NCBI RefSeq assembly: GCF_002282855.1
Contig: NZ_NRIR01000009.1
Location: forward strand, 62,001-126,000
Source: Paraferrimonas sedimenticola
GTDB taxonomy: Bacteria; Pseudomonadota; Gammaproteobacteria; Enterobacterales; Shewanellaceae
DNA: 64,000 nucleotides
Reading direction: 5' to 3'
The translations under genes were made by a program, and so were the position numbers. The notes under the pieces are model-generated. The model saw only the letters and a program-made list of their open reading frames with translations. It searched no databases and was not told the origin of the DNA. Of this stretch, positions 57,265 to 64,000 are shown piece after piece; position 1 is the stretch's first letter, and each line of letters opens with the position of its first letter.

Positions 57265-58398
57265 TTATCCGACTTGTGCCTGTAGGTATAAACTAATGGC
57301 GTCCAAACAGTCTTCGCCAAGGGCTTGCGAGCGCTCTGCCGACCAGCCAGTGGCCTCATCCGGCAGGTTAGCATTGTCCTTAAACGGCATTTCTAGGGTG
57401 TTGGCCAAACAGTTAAAGTGGTTGCCCACCCAGTTAGACGCTACGGTCAAATTGGCATCACCTGGCTTGTCTACCGGATAACCTTGTTCGGTTTGGAAAT
57501 CCGCTGCTGCAAGGGTCATCATGTCCAAGAAGCAAGCCTGTTTGGCGGCCATCTCGTCATTCCAAGCTGGAATGCCCTCGCCACCGGCTAAGAAGATGTA
57601 CGGCAGCGCCTCATCACCGTGCACATCCAAATAAAAATCCACGCCTTCGACCATCATGCGATCGCGGGTTAGCAATACCTCTGGGCTGTTTTCCAAACTT
57701 GGGCTTTGCCATTCGCGATTGAGGTTCACGCCTTTGGCATTGGTACGCAAGTGGCCGCGAACCGAACCGTCTGGGTTCATGTTCGGCACAATGTAGACAT
57801 CCGCCAAGTCCAACAACTGACGCGCACGGGCGCAATCAGGATCCAGCAGACGCTGCATAAAGCCTTCGACCCACCACTCAGCCATGGTTTCGCCTGGGTG
57901 TTGGCGCGCAGTGATCCATACCTTGGCTTTGTCGCCCTCGCCTGTGCTGACTTTCATTAGGCTCAATTCTCGACCATCTAGGGTGTCGCCCAGGGTTTCA
58001 ACCGCCACCAAAGGATGACTTTGGCACTCCGCCAGTAGGTCTAGGTGACGCTCAAAGCTGTAAGGCGCGAAGTAGGCAATTTGCACCTGCTCGGCCTGCA
58101 GCTCTATTTCCATGTGCAACTCGCCCTGGCTGTAGTGACACGGAATGCGGAACCAATTTTGACGATCATATGACGCCACCGCGTGGTAACCATCCCAACC
58201 TTCTACGTAAGAGGCTTTCGATGCATTGGTTAGGCGCAGCTGGTGCTTAACGCCAATCTCTCCCTGCAAACGAAAGTTGAACCACTGAAAGAACTCACCG
58301 CCTTCATCTGGGCGGATCGAAAGTTGAATGTCACTGGCTTTGCTGGCGTCGATGACTTGAATGTTGCCACCGTCAAACTGACTGTTGATGCGGATCAT
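57265..58398 (-). CDS. M14 family cytosolic-type metallocarboxypeptidase
   Basis: The 377-residue protein has the N-terminal M14-associated beta domain (about 1-125) and a zinc carboxypeptidase domain with the ligands H and E in ARQHPGETMAEWW, the substrate-binding NPDGSVRG and NLNREW, and the third ligand H in YLDVHGDEALPY. It resembles cytosolic carboxypeptidases. ATG 58398 has AAGGA six bases upstream. There is no signal peptide. The peptide substrate is unknown. A weak hairpin (57204-57237) follows. Confidence 0.88.
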   Translation of the reverse strand: MIRINSQFDGGNIQVIDASKASDIQLSIRPDEGGEFFQWFNFRLQGEIGVKHQLRLTNASKASYVEGWDGYHAVASYDRQNWFRIPCHYSQGELHMEIELQAEQVQIAYFAPYSFERHLDLLAECQSHPLVAVETLGDTLDGRELSLMKVSTGEGDKAKVWITARQHPGETMAEWWVEGFMQRLLDPDCARARQLLDLADVYIVPNMNPDGSVRGHLRTNAKGVNLNREWQSPSLENSPEVLLTRDRMMVEGVDFYLDVHGDEALPYIFLAGGEGIPAWNDEMAAKQACFLDMMTLAAADFQTEQGYPVDKPGDANLTVASNWVGNHFNCLANTLEMPFKDNANLPDEATGWSAERSQALGEDCLDAISLYLQAQVG

Positions 58399-58445
58399 TG
58401 GGGTTCCTTGCAGGCTTTGCGCCTTTTGTTGTTGTCTATTTGCAC

Positions 58446-58470
58446 AAAAGGCACCCGAAGGTGCCTTTTT
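58446..58470 (-). terminator. Terminator of the long GAPDH gene
   Basis: Stem AAAAGGCACC/GGTGCCTTTT (58446-58455 and 58460-58469), with a TTCG loop on the minus strand. Flanking A/T runs give termination on the minus strand, 17 bases after the gene. Confidence 0.88.
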
Positions 58471-58486
58471 AAAGGGTGAAGTTAGC

Positions 58487-59920
58487 TTACTTAGGGAAGT
58501 AGCTAAGTTCAACGTTCAGCATACGACGCATCACGCTGATCACCTGGCAGCTGTAACCGAACTCGTTGTCGTACCATACGTACAATACACAGCGGCTGTC
58601 TTCAGCAATGGTCGCTTGCGAGTCAACGATACCGGCGTAACGCGAACCAACCAAGTCGGTCGATACGATTTCGGTAGACTCAGTGTAGTCGATTTGGTTG
58701 CGTAGATCTGAGTACAAAGAAGTGTTGCGCAGATGCTCGTTCACATCTTCAACACTAACCTCTTTGCCCAAGTTCAAGTTCATGATCGCCATAGAGACGT
58801 TTGGCGTAGGAACGCGAATCGCATTACCAGTCAGCTTGCCTTTCAGTTCTGGGTAAGCTTTAGCAACCGCTTTGGCCGCACCGGTTGAGGTGATTACCAT
58901 GTTCAGTGGCGCACTGCGACCGCGACGGTCAGCTTTGTGGTAGTTGTCGATTAGGTTCTGGTCGTTAGTGTACGAGTGAACGGTTTCAACGTGACCGTTT
59001 ACAATGCCGAACTCATCGTTCATGGCTTTCAACACAGGGGTAATGGCGTTGGTGGTACAAGACGCTGCAGACAAAATAGTGTCAGAGTCTTGGATATCAG
59101 TGTGGTTCACACCGTATACCACGTTCTTAATTTCGCCACCGGCTGGTGCGGTAAGCAGTACTTTGGCAGCGCCTTTTGACTGAAGGTGTTGGCCAAGGCC
59201 GGCTTCGTCTTTCCAAATACCAGTGTTATCAACGATAAGCGCGTCTTTGATGCCGTACTGGGTGTAGTCAACTTCCGCTGGCGAGTTGGCGTAGATCACC
59301 TGAATGTATTGGCCATTGGCGATAATCGCGTTGTTTTCTTCGTCCAGGTACACAGAGCCGTTGAAAGGACCGTGGATAGAATCACGACGCAACAGACTTG
59401 CACGCTTCTCTAGATCGCCTTCGCGACCACCGCGAACTACGATTGCACGTAGACGCATTTTGTTGCTAGAACCGGTGCGCTCAATAAGCAGGCGAGCCAG
59501 CAGACGACCGATACGGCCAAAACCGTAAAGTACTACGTCACGCGCTTCAGTATCGTCCTGCTCAGAGATGCTAGAGGCCAGCTCTTGCTTTAGATAGTCT
59601 TCAATTTCAGACGCGTCACGACCTTCGCTCCAGAATTTGTGAGCCACTTTACCGATATCGATACGAGCATTGCGAACCGCTAAACGGCTCAAGGCTTCGA
59701 TGAACGGGAAAGATTCACGCAAACGCAGCTTCTCACCGGTATGACGGCGAACCAAGCGGTGCGATTTGATGATCTCGATGGTCGGGGCATTTAACAAAGC
59801 GCGTCCGAAGATGCTCAGCTCAACACTTTGGTTGCGATACAACTTACCAATAATGGGTTGCATAGCTTCAGCCAGTTCAAAACGTTCTTGCCAACTTTGT
59901 AGATGCTTATCAGCGGTCAT
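58487..59920 (-). CDS. Glyceraldehyde-3-phosphate dehydrogenase, long form with N-terminal extension
   Basis: The 477-residue protein has a GAPDH core from about residue 128 (VVLYGFGRIGRLLARLL), with catalytic Cys in SAASCTTNAITPV, His in VETVHSYTND and the C-terminal YVWYDNEFGYSCQV. A predicted helical extension of about 125 residues (HLQSWQERFELAEAMQPII) precedes it. Similar long GAPDHs occur in Shewanella and Vibrio beside gapA. It probably works in gluconeogenesis or with another cofactor, but that is inference. ATG 59920 has AGGA eight bases upstream. It is divergent from gapA. Confidence 0.88.
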   Translation of the reverse strand: MTADKHLQSWQERFELAEAMQPIIGKLYRNQSVELSIFGRALLNAPTIEIIKSHRLVRRHTGEKLRLRESFPFIEALSRLAVRNARIDIGKVAHKFWSEGRDASEIEDYLKQELASSISEQDDTEARDVVLYGFGRIGRLLARLLIERTGSSNKMRLRAIVVRGGREGDLEKRASLLRRDSIHGPFNGSVYLDEENNAIIANGQYIQVIYANSPAEVDYTQYGIKDALIVDNTGIWKDEAGLGQHLQSKGAAKVLLTAPAGGEIKNVVYGVNHTDIQDSDTILSAASCTTNAITPVLKAMNDEFGIVNGHVETVHSYTNDQNLIDNYHKADRRGRSAPLNMVITSTGAAKAVAKAYPELKGKLTGNAIRVPTPNVSMAIMNLNLGKEVSVEDVNEHLRNTSLYSDLRNQIDYTESTEIVSTDLVGSRYAGIVDSQATIAEDSRCVLYVWYDNEFGYSCQVISVMRRMLNVELSYFPK

Positions 59921-60444
59921 GTAGTGAGTCCTATCATTATCAGGAAACGTGCGGACCACCTGATTGGTTAAAAATTAACAAACAGGCGGTAAATTTGGGC
60001 GCTATTGTAAAGAAATTCCGCACTACTCGCCAGCCAAGGCAAGGCTCCTCAAATGTAGTAATAGCAACAGTTTCAGCCGTTTAGCTTGGATTAAAACGGC
60101 ATTATTTTGGTCAAATTACATCAGCGCTCGCTAAAGCCTGCGTAAATCTTCGAATATCCAGCACTTTCTGTAATTTAGCCACATTCTAAGTGTCGAAAAA
60201 TTCATCATTTGTTAGAGGAGATTTTGTGATTTAGCTCCCACCAGTCTCTGAAAGCCTGCTTTTGCTCTCTGTTGGCGAAAGTCAGAGGTTATTGATGGTA
60301 ATTTCGCTAGAAGGCCATTCTTGAAATAAATTTTCATAAAATTATTACCAAAAGCGCCATTTTGGCTGTCATACGCTTGACATGTGAGTGCATTATTGTA
60401 AATTTACAACAAATAGAAAAACGAACAGGCAAGAAGGTATCCTC
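59921..60444. promoter_or_regulatory. 524-base divergent regulatory gap between the two GAPDH genes
   Basis: No gene is seen here. The gap carries the gapA promoter at its right end. TGTAATTTAGCCACA at 60169-60183 and the palindrome at 60396-60409 each match the HexR consensus I remember (TGTARTwwwAYTACA) at 13 of 15 positions. HexR controls gapA and central carbon genes in many gammaproteobacteria, so regulation by it is plausible. The rest is AT-rich and I see no other structure. The long-GAPDH promoter is not identified. Confidence 0.5.
60377..60409 (+). promoter_or_regulatory. gapA promoter with palindromic operator over the -10
   Basis: A perfect -35 TTGACA (60377-60382) is followed after 16 bases by TAAATT (60399-60404). 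The -10 lies inside a perfect 14-base palindrome TTGTAAATTTACAA (60396-60409). A repressor bound there would block polymerase. A HexR-like match overlaps (60397-60411). The predicted leader is about 35 bases. Confidence 0.6.
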
Positions 60445-61452
60445 ATGACCATTCGAGTAGCAATTAACGGTTTTGGCCGTATCGGACGCAATATCGTGCG
60501 TGCCTTATATGAAAGCCAACAAGACTACCCTATTTCCATTGTTGCCATTAACGACCTAGGCGACACTGCCATCAATGCCCACCTACTAAAGTACGATTCG
60601 GTCCACGGCCGCTTCGCTGCTCAAGTTGAGCAAGCCGACAACGCCATCTTTGTAAACGGTGACGAGATTCGTACCTTCACCGAAATGGACCCAGGCAAAC
60701 TGCCTTGGAAAGAGCTAGGTGTGGATCTAGTGATGGAATGTACTGGTATGTTCACCAGTAAAGAAGCGGTTCAGCCTCACCTAGACGCTGGGGCTAAGAA
60801 AGTATTGATTTCTGCACCTGGCAAGAACGTAGACGCCACCGTAGTATACGGCGTTAACCAAGACGTGCTGACTTCTGACATGACCGTGGTATCGAATGCT
60901 TCTTGTACCACTAACTGTCTCGCCCCAGTGGCCAAAATTTTGAACGATGCCATTGGCATCGAATCAGGTCTTATGACCACCATTCACGCTTATACCAACG
61001 ACCAACGTCTGTCTGATGTATACCACTCAGATTTGCGCCGTGCTCGTGCTGCTGCTCTGTCGATGATCCCCACTCGTACAGGTGCTGCCGCTGCAGTCGG
61101 TTTGGTTGTTCCAGAACTTCAGGGCAAGTTCGACGGTATGGCGGTTCGCGTGCCTACCGCTAACGTCTCTTTGGTAGACCTAAGCTTTGTAGCCGCTCGC
61201 GAAACCGACGTGGAAGAAGTGAATCAACTGATTAAGGACGCTTGCAGCCAGTCTCCGCTTAACCGTGTACTGGAAGTTAACGAAGCGCCTTTGGTCTCGA
61301 TTGATTTCAACCACAGCCCTTACTCATCTAGCTTCGACGCCACTCAAACTCGTGTTAAAGGCAACCTGGTTAAGGTTATGTCTTGGTACGACAACGAGTG
61401 GGGCTTTAGTAACCGTATGCTAGATAACGCTGTGGCAATGATGACAGCGTAA
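60445..61452 (+). CDS. gapA: Type I glyceraldehyde-3-phosphate dehydrogenase
   Basis: The 335-residue enzyme has the NAD-binding [15 protein letters not shown], catalytic C154 ([12 protein letters not shown]), His in [19 protein letters not shown] and the C-terminal [12 protein letters not shown]. It converts glyceraldehyde-3-phosphate to 1,3-bisphosphoglycerate. It is closer to the proteobacterial GapA/Epd branch than to the E. coli type, so erythrose-4-phosphate dehydrogenase activity cannot be excluded. The start is ATG 60445, with GAAGG seven bases upstream. A terminator follows. Confidence 0.93.
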   Translation: MTIRVAINGFGRIGRNIVRALYESQQDYPISIVAINDLGDTAINAHLLKYDSVHGRFAAQVEQADNAIFVNGDEIRTFTEMDPGKLPWKELGVDLVMECTGMFTSKEAVQPHLDAGAKKVLISAPGKNVDATVVYGVNQDVLTSDMTVVSNASCTTNCLAPVAKILNDAIGIESGLMTTIHAYTNDQRLSDVYHSDLRRARAAALSMIPTRTGAAAAVGLVVPELQGKFDGMAVRVPTANVSLVDLSFVAARETDVEEVNQLIKDACSQSPLNRVLEVNEAPLVSIDFNHSPYSSSFDATQTRVKGNLVKVMSWYDNEWGFSNRMLDNAVAMMTA

Positions 61453-61517
61453 CCATCTGCCTTACCAGCACGATATGGTCTCCTTCCCATCGTGCTGCTT
61501 TATAACTGCGTATTGCA

Positions 61518-61546
61518 GGCCGGCTTTTTAAGCCGGCCCTTTTTTT
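61518..61546 (+). terminator. Terminator of gapA
   Basis: Nine-base perfect stem GGCCGGCTT/AAGCCGGCC (61518-61526 and 61530-61538) followed by seven Ts. Another hairpin (61466-61474 with 61489-61497) lies between it and the stop codon, which may protect the 3' end. Confidence 0.92.
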
Positions 61547-61563
61547 GCCTGTTCGTCACCAAG

Positions 61564-62967
61564 CTAGTTATCGACTAGCGGCAAAGCCAAGCTAACTTCC
61601 AGCCCACCAGCATCTCGATTGCGCAGGCTCATGGTGCCATCGTGAGCCTCGATAATTTCCTTGCTCAAGGCCAATCCTAGACCTGTGCCAGTTTGCTTGG
61701 TGGAATAAAAAGGCAGTAACGCTTGCTGCAGAACTTCAGAGGACATGCCCGGCCCCCTGTCCCGCACTTTCAACAACACCACATTTGAAGGTGCGACTGG
61801 ATTGGTTGGGTTGTCCCGCAGAATTTGCTGAGACTGCTCTAGCACTATATCAATCTCATCTAAGTCTGTACCGGATTCGTGCGCGTTCTTAAGTAGGTTT
61901 AACAGCACCTGCTCCAATTGAATCACGTCAACCATACAAGGCTCTTTCGGGTAGTCGACGGGCAGATTGAATCGATAGTGCTGTGCCAGCTGGTTCATTA
62001 ACTTAGGCCAATCCACTTGCGTTTTGTTAGGGCGCGGCAGTTTGGCAAAACGCGCGTAACTGAAGATGAACTGACTCAGGTGCTCAGCGCGATCTTCGAT
62101 GGTGTCAAATATCAGTGCTAACTTGTCGTTGTCCAAATCCTTGGTCAGCATTCGACCTGAGCTAACCATTGATACGATTGGAGCTAGCGAATTGTTGAGC
62201 TCATGACTGATGATTCGTATCACCTTTTTCCACACCGCCACTTCTTGGCGATTCAGCTCTTGGGTCATCTGCTTGAGAAGGTACAAATGGTGGTACTGGC
62301 CGTTAAGTAGAAAACGTCCGCGCGATAGATGCCAAACTTCCCCCTCGCCTGCTGGGTTTTCTATGGTAAACAGGCCGCCTTTCGGGCCCGCTAACACAGA
62401 CTTAAACTCTTCGCTCAAATTTGCAATCAGGTCTTCAAATGAGAAACCAGCGATGGCCACGCCGTTATTAAAGAAGTGGCGCGCTGCATCGTTGGCGTAG
62501 ATGACCTTTTGGCTGTCATCGAGCAAGAACATGACGTTGGCGGAGCTTTGAATGACCTTATCAAGCAGCATTTCGCGCTGATAGATGAACTGGCGTTGTT
62601 CGCGCAGGCTTAACGCAGATTCGTTAAACAGATCCGCCAAACGATTGAGCTGAGGATCCGATTGGCTGGGAAGGGTGACACTAAAATCGTTGTCTTTAAA
62701 GTTGAGTAAGCCGACCTCAAAGGCGGTAAGGCTAGCGGCCAAATGTTTGGTGGAATAAAAGCTAAACAACCAGGCTGCAATCAAGCAGAACAGCGATACT
62801 AACAGGTACAACAAGCCAGGCTCAGCGATGGCATCTTTCGGCGCCATGGCATAAATAACTAGAAAGCTCAGCAGCCAAGCGCCTTGGGCGCTGGCGATGG
62901 TTCCTAGTATCAACTTAGTTCGCATTGAGAGCTTAATTGCTGTTCCCTCGCTAGTTGCTTTTGCCAC
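61564..62967 (-). CDS. NtrY-like PAS sensor histidine kinase
   Basis: The 467-residue kinase has two membrane helices (about 19-41 and 51-71), a HAMP-like linker, a PAS domain (about 135-235), HisKA with H255 (RIISHELNNSLAP) and HATPase motifs LLNLLKNAHESG, RDRGPGM, TGTGLGLALSK. The ISHELNNS box is typical of NtrB/NtrY kinases that pair with sigma-54 activators, and one lies 47 bases upstream. The start appears to be GTG 62967; ATG 62925 is an alternative with no better ribosome binding site. The signal is unknown. Confidence 0.9.
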   Translation of the reverse strand: MAKATSEGTAIKLSMRTKLILGTIASAQGAWLLSFLVIYAMAPKDAIAEPGLLYLLVSLFCLIAAWLFSFYSTKHLAASLTAFEVGLLNFKDNDFSVTLPSQSDPQLNRLADLFNESALSLREQRQFIYQREMLLDKVIQSSANVMFLLDDSQKVIYANDAARHFFNNGVAIAGFSFEDLIANLSEEFKSVLAGPKGGLFTIENPAGEGEVWHLSRGRFLLNGQYHHLYLLKQMTQELNRQEVAVWKKVIRIISHELNNSLAPIVSMVSSGRMLTKDLDNDKLALIFDTIEDRAEHLSQFIFSYARFAKLPRPNKTQVDWPKLMNQLAQHYRFNLPVDYPKEPCMVDVIQLEQVLLNLLKNAHESGTDLDEIDIVLEQSQQILRDNPTNPVAPSNVVLLKVRDRGPGMSSEVLQQALLPFYSTKQTGTGLGLALSKEIIEAHDGTMSLRNRDAGGLEVSLALPLVDN

Positions 62968-63014
62968 GCGACTTTTCTATTCCTTGTTTATTCTTAGGTA
63001 TCTACTTTCTAACA

Positions 63015-64000
63015 CTATTTTGGGATGCCTAGCTTTTCCATGCGGCGATAGAGCGACTGGCGAGTTAACCCTACTGCCTTGGCCGCCCTGGCAATCACTC
63101 CGTTGTGCTGTTGCAGCAGCGCTTCAATACTAGCTTTGTCTAACTCCGCGGGCTCGGCTTTTGGCTGAACTAATTTTTGCAGAGCTTGCCCTTCCCGAGC
63201 TGAAGATTGCTGGGCTTGTCCTTCCCGAGCTGAAGATTGCTGGCTTGGGTCAATGTTAGCGGACAACCCAAAATCCACAGGGCTCAATTGCGGCGAACTC
63301 GCCAAAATCGTCGCGCGTTTACAGGCATTTTCCAGCTCGCGCACGTTCCCCGGCCAATTGTGCTGCTCTAACGCCTGAACCGTGGTTTTGTTGAGTCGAT
63401 AATCGCTGCCGATGAAATGATTCACCAAAGGAATGATATCGTCTACCCGCTGGCTCAGCGGCGGTACCGCCAGTTCAATCACGTTCAAGCGATAATAGAG
63501 GTCTTCGCGAAACACACCAGATTGTATGTCTTCGACTAAATTGGCATTGGTGGCACTAATGACTCGAACTTTGACTTTGCGAGTTTGGTGCGAGCCTAAT
63601 CGTTCAAATTCGCCGGTTTGCAGCACTCTTAACAGCTTTACCTGTCCGCTTAACGGAAGGTTGCCGATTTCATCGAGAAACAAAGTACCGCCATCGGCGG
63701 CTTCAAATCGACCAATACGGGTTTTGTTAGCGCCGGTAAACGCCCCCGCTTCTGCGCCAAATAGCTCAGCTTCTAGCAAATCGATAGGCAAGGCGCCAAT
63801 GTTTACTTTAATCAGGGGCTTGTCTTTGAGGCTTGAGTTAGCGTGCAGAATGTCCGCTATTTTGTCTTTACCAGCCCCATTTGGACCGCTAATAAGCACA
63901 GGTACCTCGGACTTGGCGATTTGCAGTGCCAAATCCACGCAGCGCTGCATCGCTCCGCTGGCAAACACCATGCCGCACAAGTTAGCCGCCTTTATGTGTT
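63015..64000 (-). CDS. Sigma-54-dependent response regulator, 5' part outside window
   Basis: The frame stays open to the window end, so the N-terminus, probably a receiver domain, is missing. Visible are a sigma-54 AAA+ domain with Walker A GPNGAGKD, the sigma-54 contact motif GAFTGA, Walker B GGTLFLDEIGNLPL and NWPGNVRELENA, then a linker and a Fis-type HTH (ARAAKAVGLTRQSLYRRMEKL). It drives transcription from sigma-54 promoters, likely after phosphorylation by the kinase downstream. The linker holds a duplicated ten-residue unit. Confidence 0.9.
   Translation of the reverse strand, partial: HIKAANLCGMVFASGAMQRCVDLALQIAKSEVPVLISGPNGAGKDKIADILHANSSLKDKPLIKVNIGALPIDLLEAELFGAEAGAFTGANKTRIGRFEAADGGTLFLDEIGNLPLSGQVKLLRVLQTGEFERLGSHQTRKVKVRVISATNANLVEDIQSGVFREDLYYRLNVIELAVPPLSQRVDDIIPLVNHFIGSDYRLNKTTVQALEQHNWPGNVRELENACKRATILASSPQLSPVDFGLSANIDPSQQSSAREGQAQQSSAREGQALQKLVQPKAEPAELDKASIEALLQQHNGVIARAAKAVGLTRQSLYRRMEKLGIPK
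63184..63243 (-). repeat. Two-copy 30-base tandem repeat in the sigma-54 regulator linker
   Basis: Two adjacent 30-base units (63184-63213 and 63214-63243) differ at one position and encode QQSSAREGQA twice. The duplication is in frame, between the AAA+ and Fis-type domains. Confidence 0.9.

Noticed and set aside
60106-60120. Third HexR-like word TTTGGTCAAATTACA
   Set aside because: It matches the remembered consensus at only 12 of 15 positions and lacks a good left half-site.

Overview
The window looks like a chromosomal segment of a marine gammaproteobacterium in or near Shewanella/Ferrimonas (Alteromonadales). I infer this from near-colinear RNase E, RluC, RlmI, IlvIH, FadH, SppA and AnsA proteins, from the sppA-ansA-yeaC-gapA neighbourhood shared in outline with Escherichia coli, from two divergent GAPDH genes, from secreted S9 and PKD proteins, and from a complete proteobacterial dedicated sortase (Pds) locus. 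Most of the window is ordinary chromosome near 50% G+C where I counted. I see no rRNA, tRNA, insertion sequence, prophage or CRISPR array.

Layout. 1-9.5 kb: a sensor kinase whose 5' end lies outside the window, rlmI, a retropepsin-like protease homologue, a TetR regulator, rluC, and rne behind a long structured leader. 9.7-20.4 kb: a SulP anion transporter, a serine/threonine dehydratase-like enzyme, a secreted PKD protein with a GlyGly-CTERM tail, a di-haem peroxidase lipoprotein, an MsrB-MsrA fusion, a 2-oxoglutarate oxygenase, the ribosome-assembly GTPase RbgA, an isochorismatase-like hydrolase and a low-molecular-weight phosphatase. 20.4-23.05 kb: an AT-rich two-gene island encoding an ABC-type ATPase and an HNH nuclease, resembling Septu-type anti-phage systems. 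23.1-25.6 kb: a secreted S9 peptidase.

25.7-32.2 kb is the Pds locus: class GN sortase, VIT/VWA target with an MPQTG sorting tail, OmpA-like PdsO, and, transcribed away from them, response regulator PdsR and sensor kinase PdsS. 32.2-40 kb holds accessory genes: LysR with the MdtJI efflux pair, an EEP phosphatase, a thioredoxin-DsbD-like fusion, a LysE exporter, a tyrosine/aspartate-rich lipoprotein coupled to a secreted VOC protein, and a ProX-type tRNA deacylase.

40.3-50.4 kb is metabolic: ilvIH, EVE and LplT-like genes, LysR divergent from hpd, a ketoacyl-ACP synthase III, an LRAT-like protein and fadH. 50.6-61.5 kb holds sppA, ansA, a MerR-methyltransferase fusion, an AGCS symporter/zinc-ribbon/yeaC operon, an M14 carboxypeptidase, and a long GAPDH divergent from gapA across a 524-base regulatory gap. 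The right end is an NtrY-like kinase and a sigma-54 activator cut by the window edge.

The two systems most worth attention are the Pds locus, a known but little-studied family, and the ATPase/HNH island. Smaller novelties are regulatory: a -10 box inside a terminator loop (sppA/ansA), a terminator in the leader of the ketoacyl synthase gene, an orphan minus-strand terminator upstream of the ProX-like gene, and a palindrome over the gapA -10.
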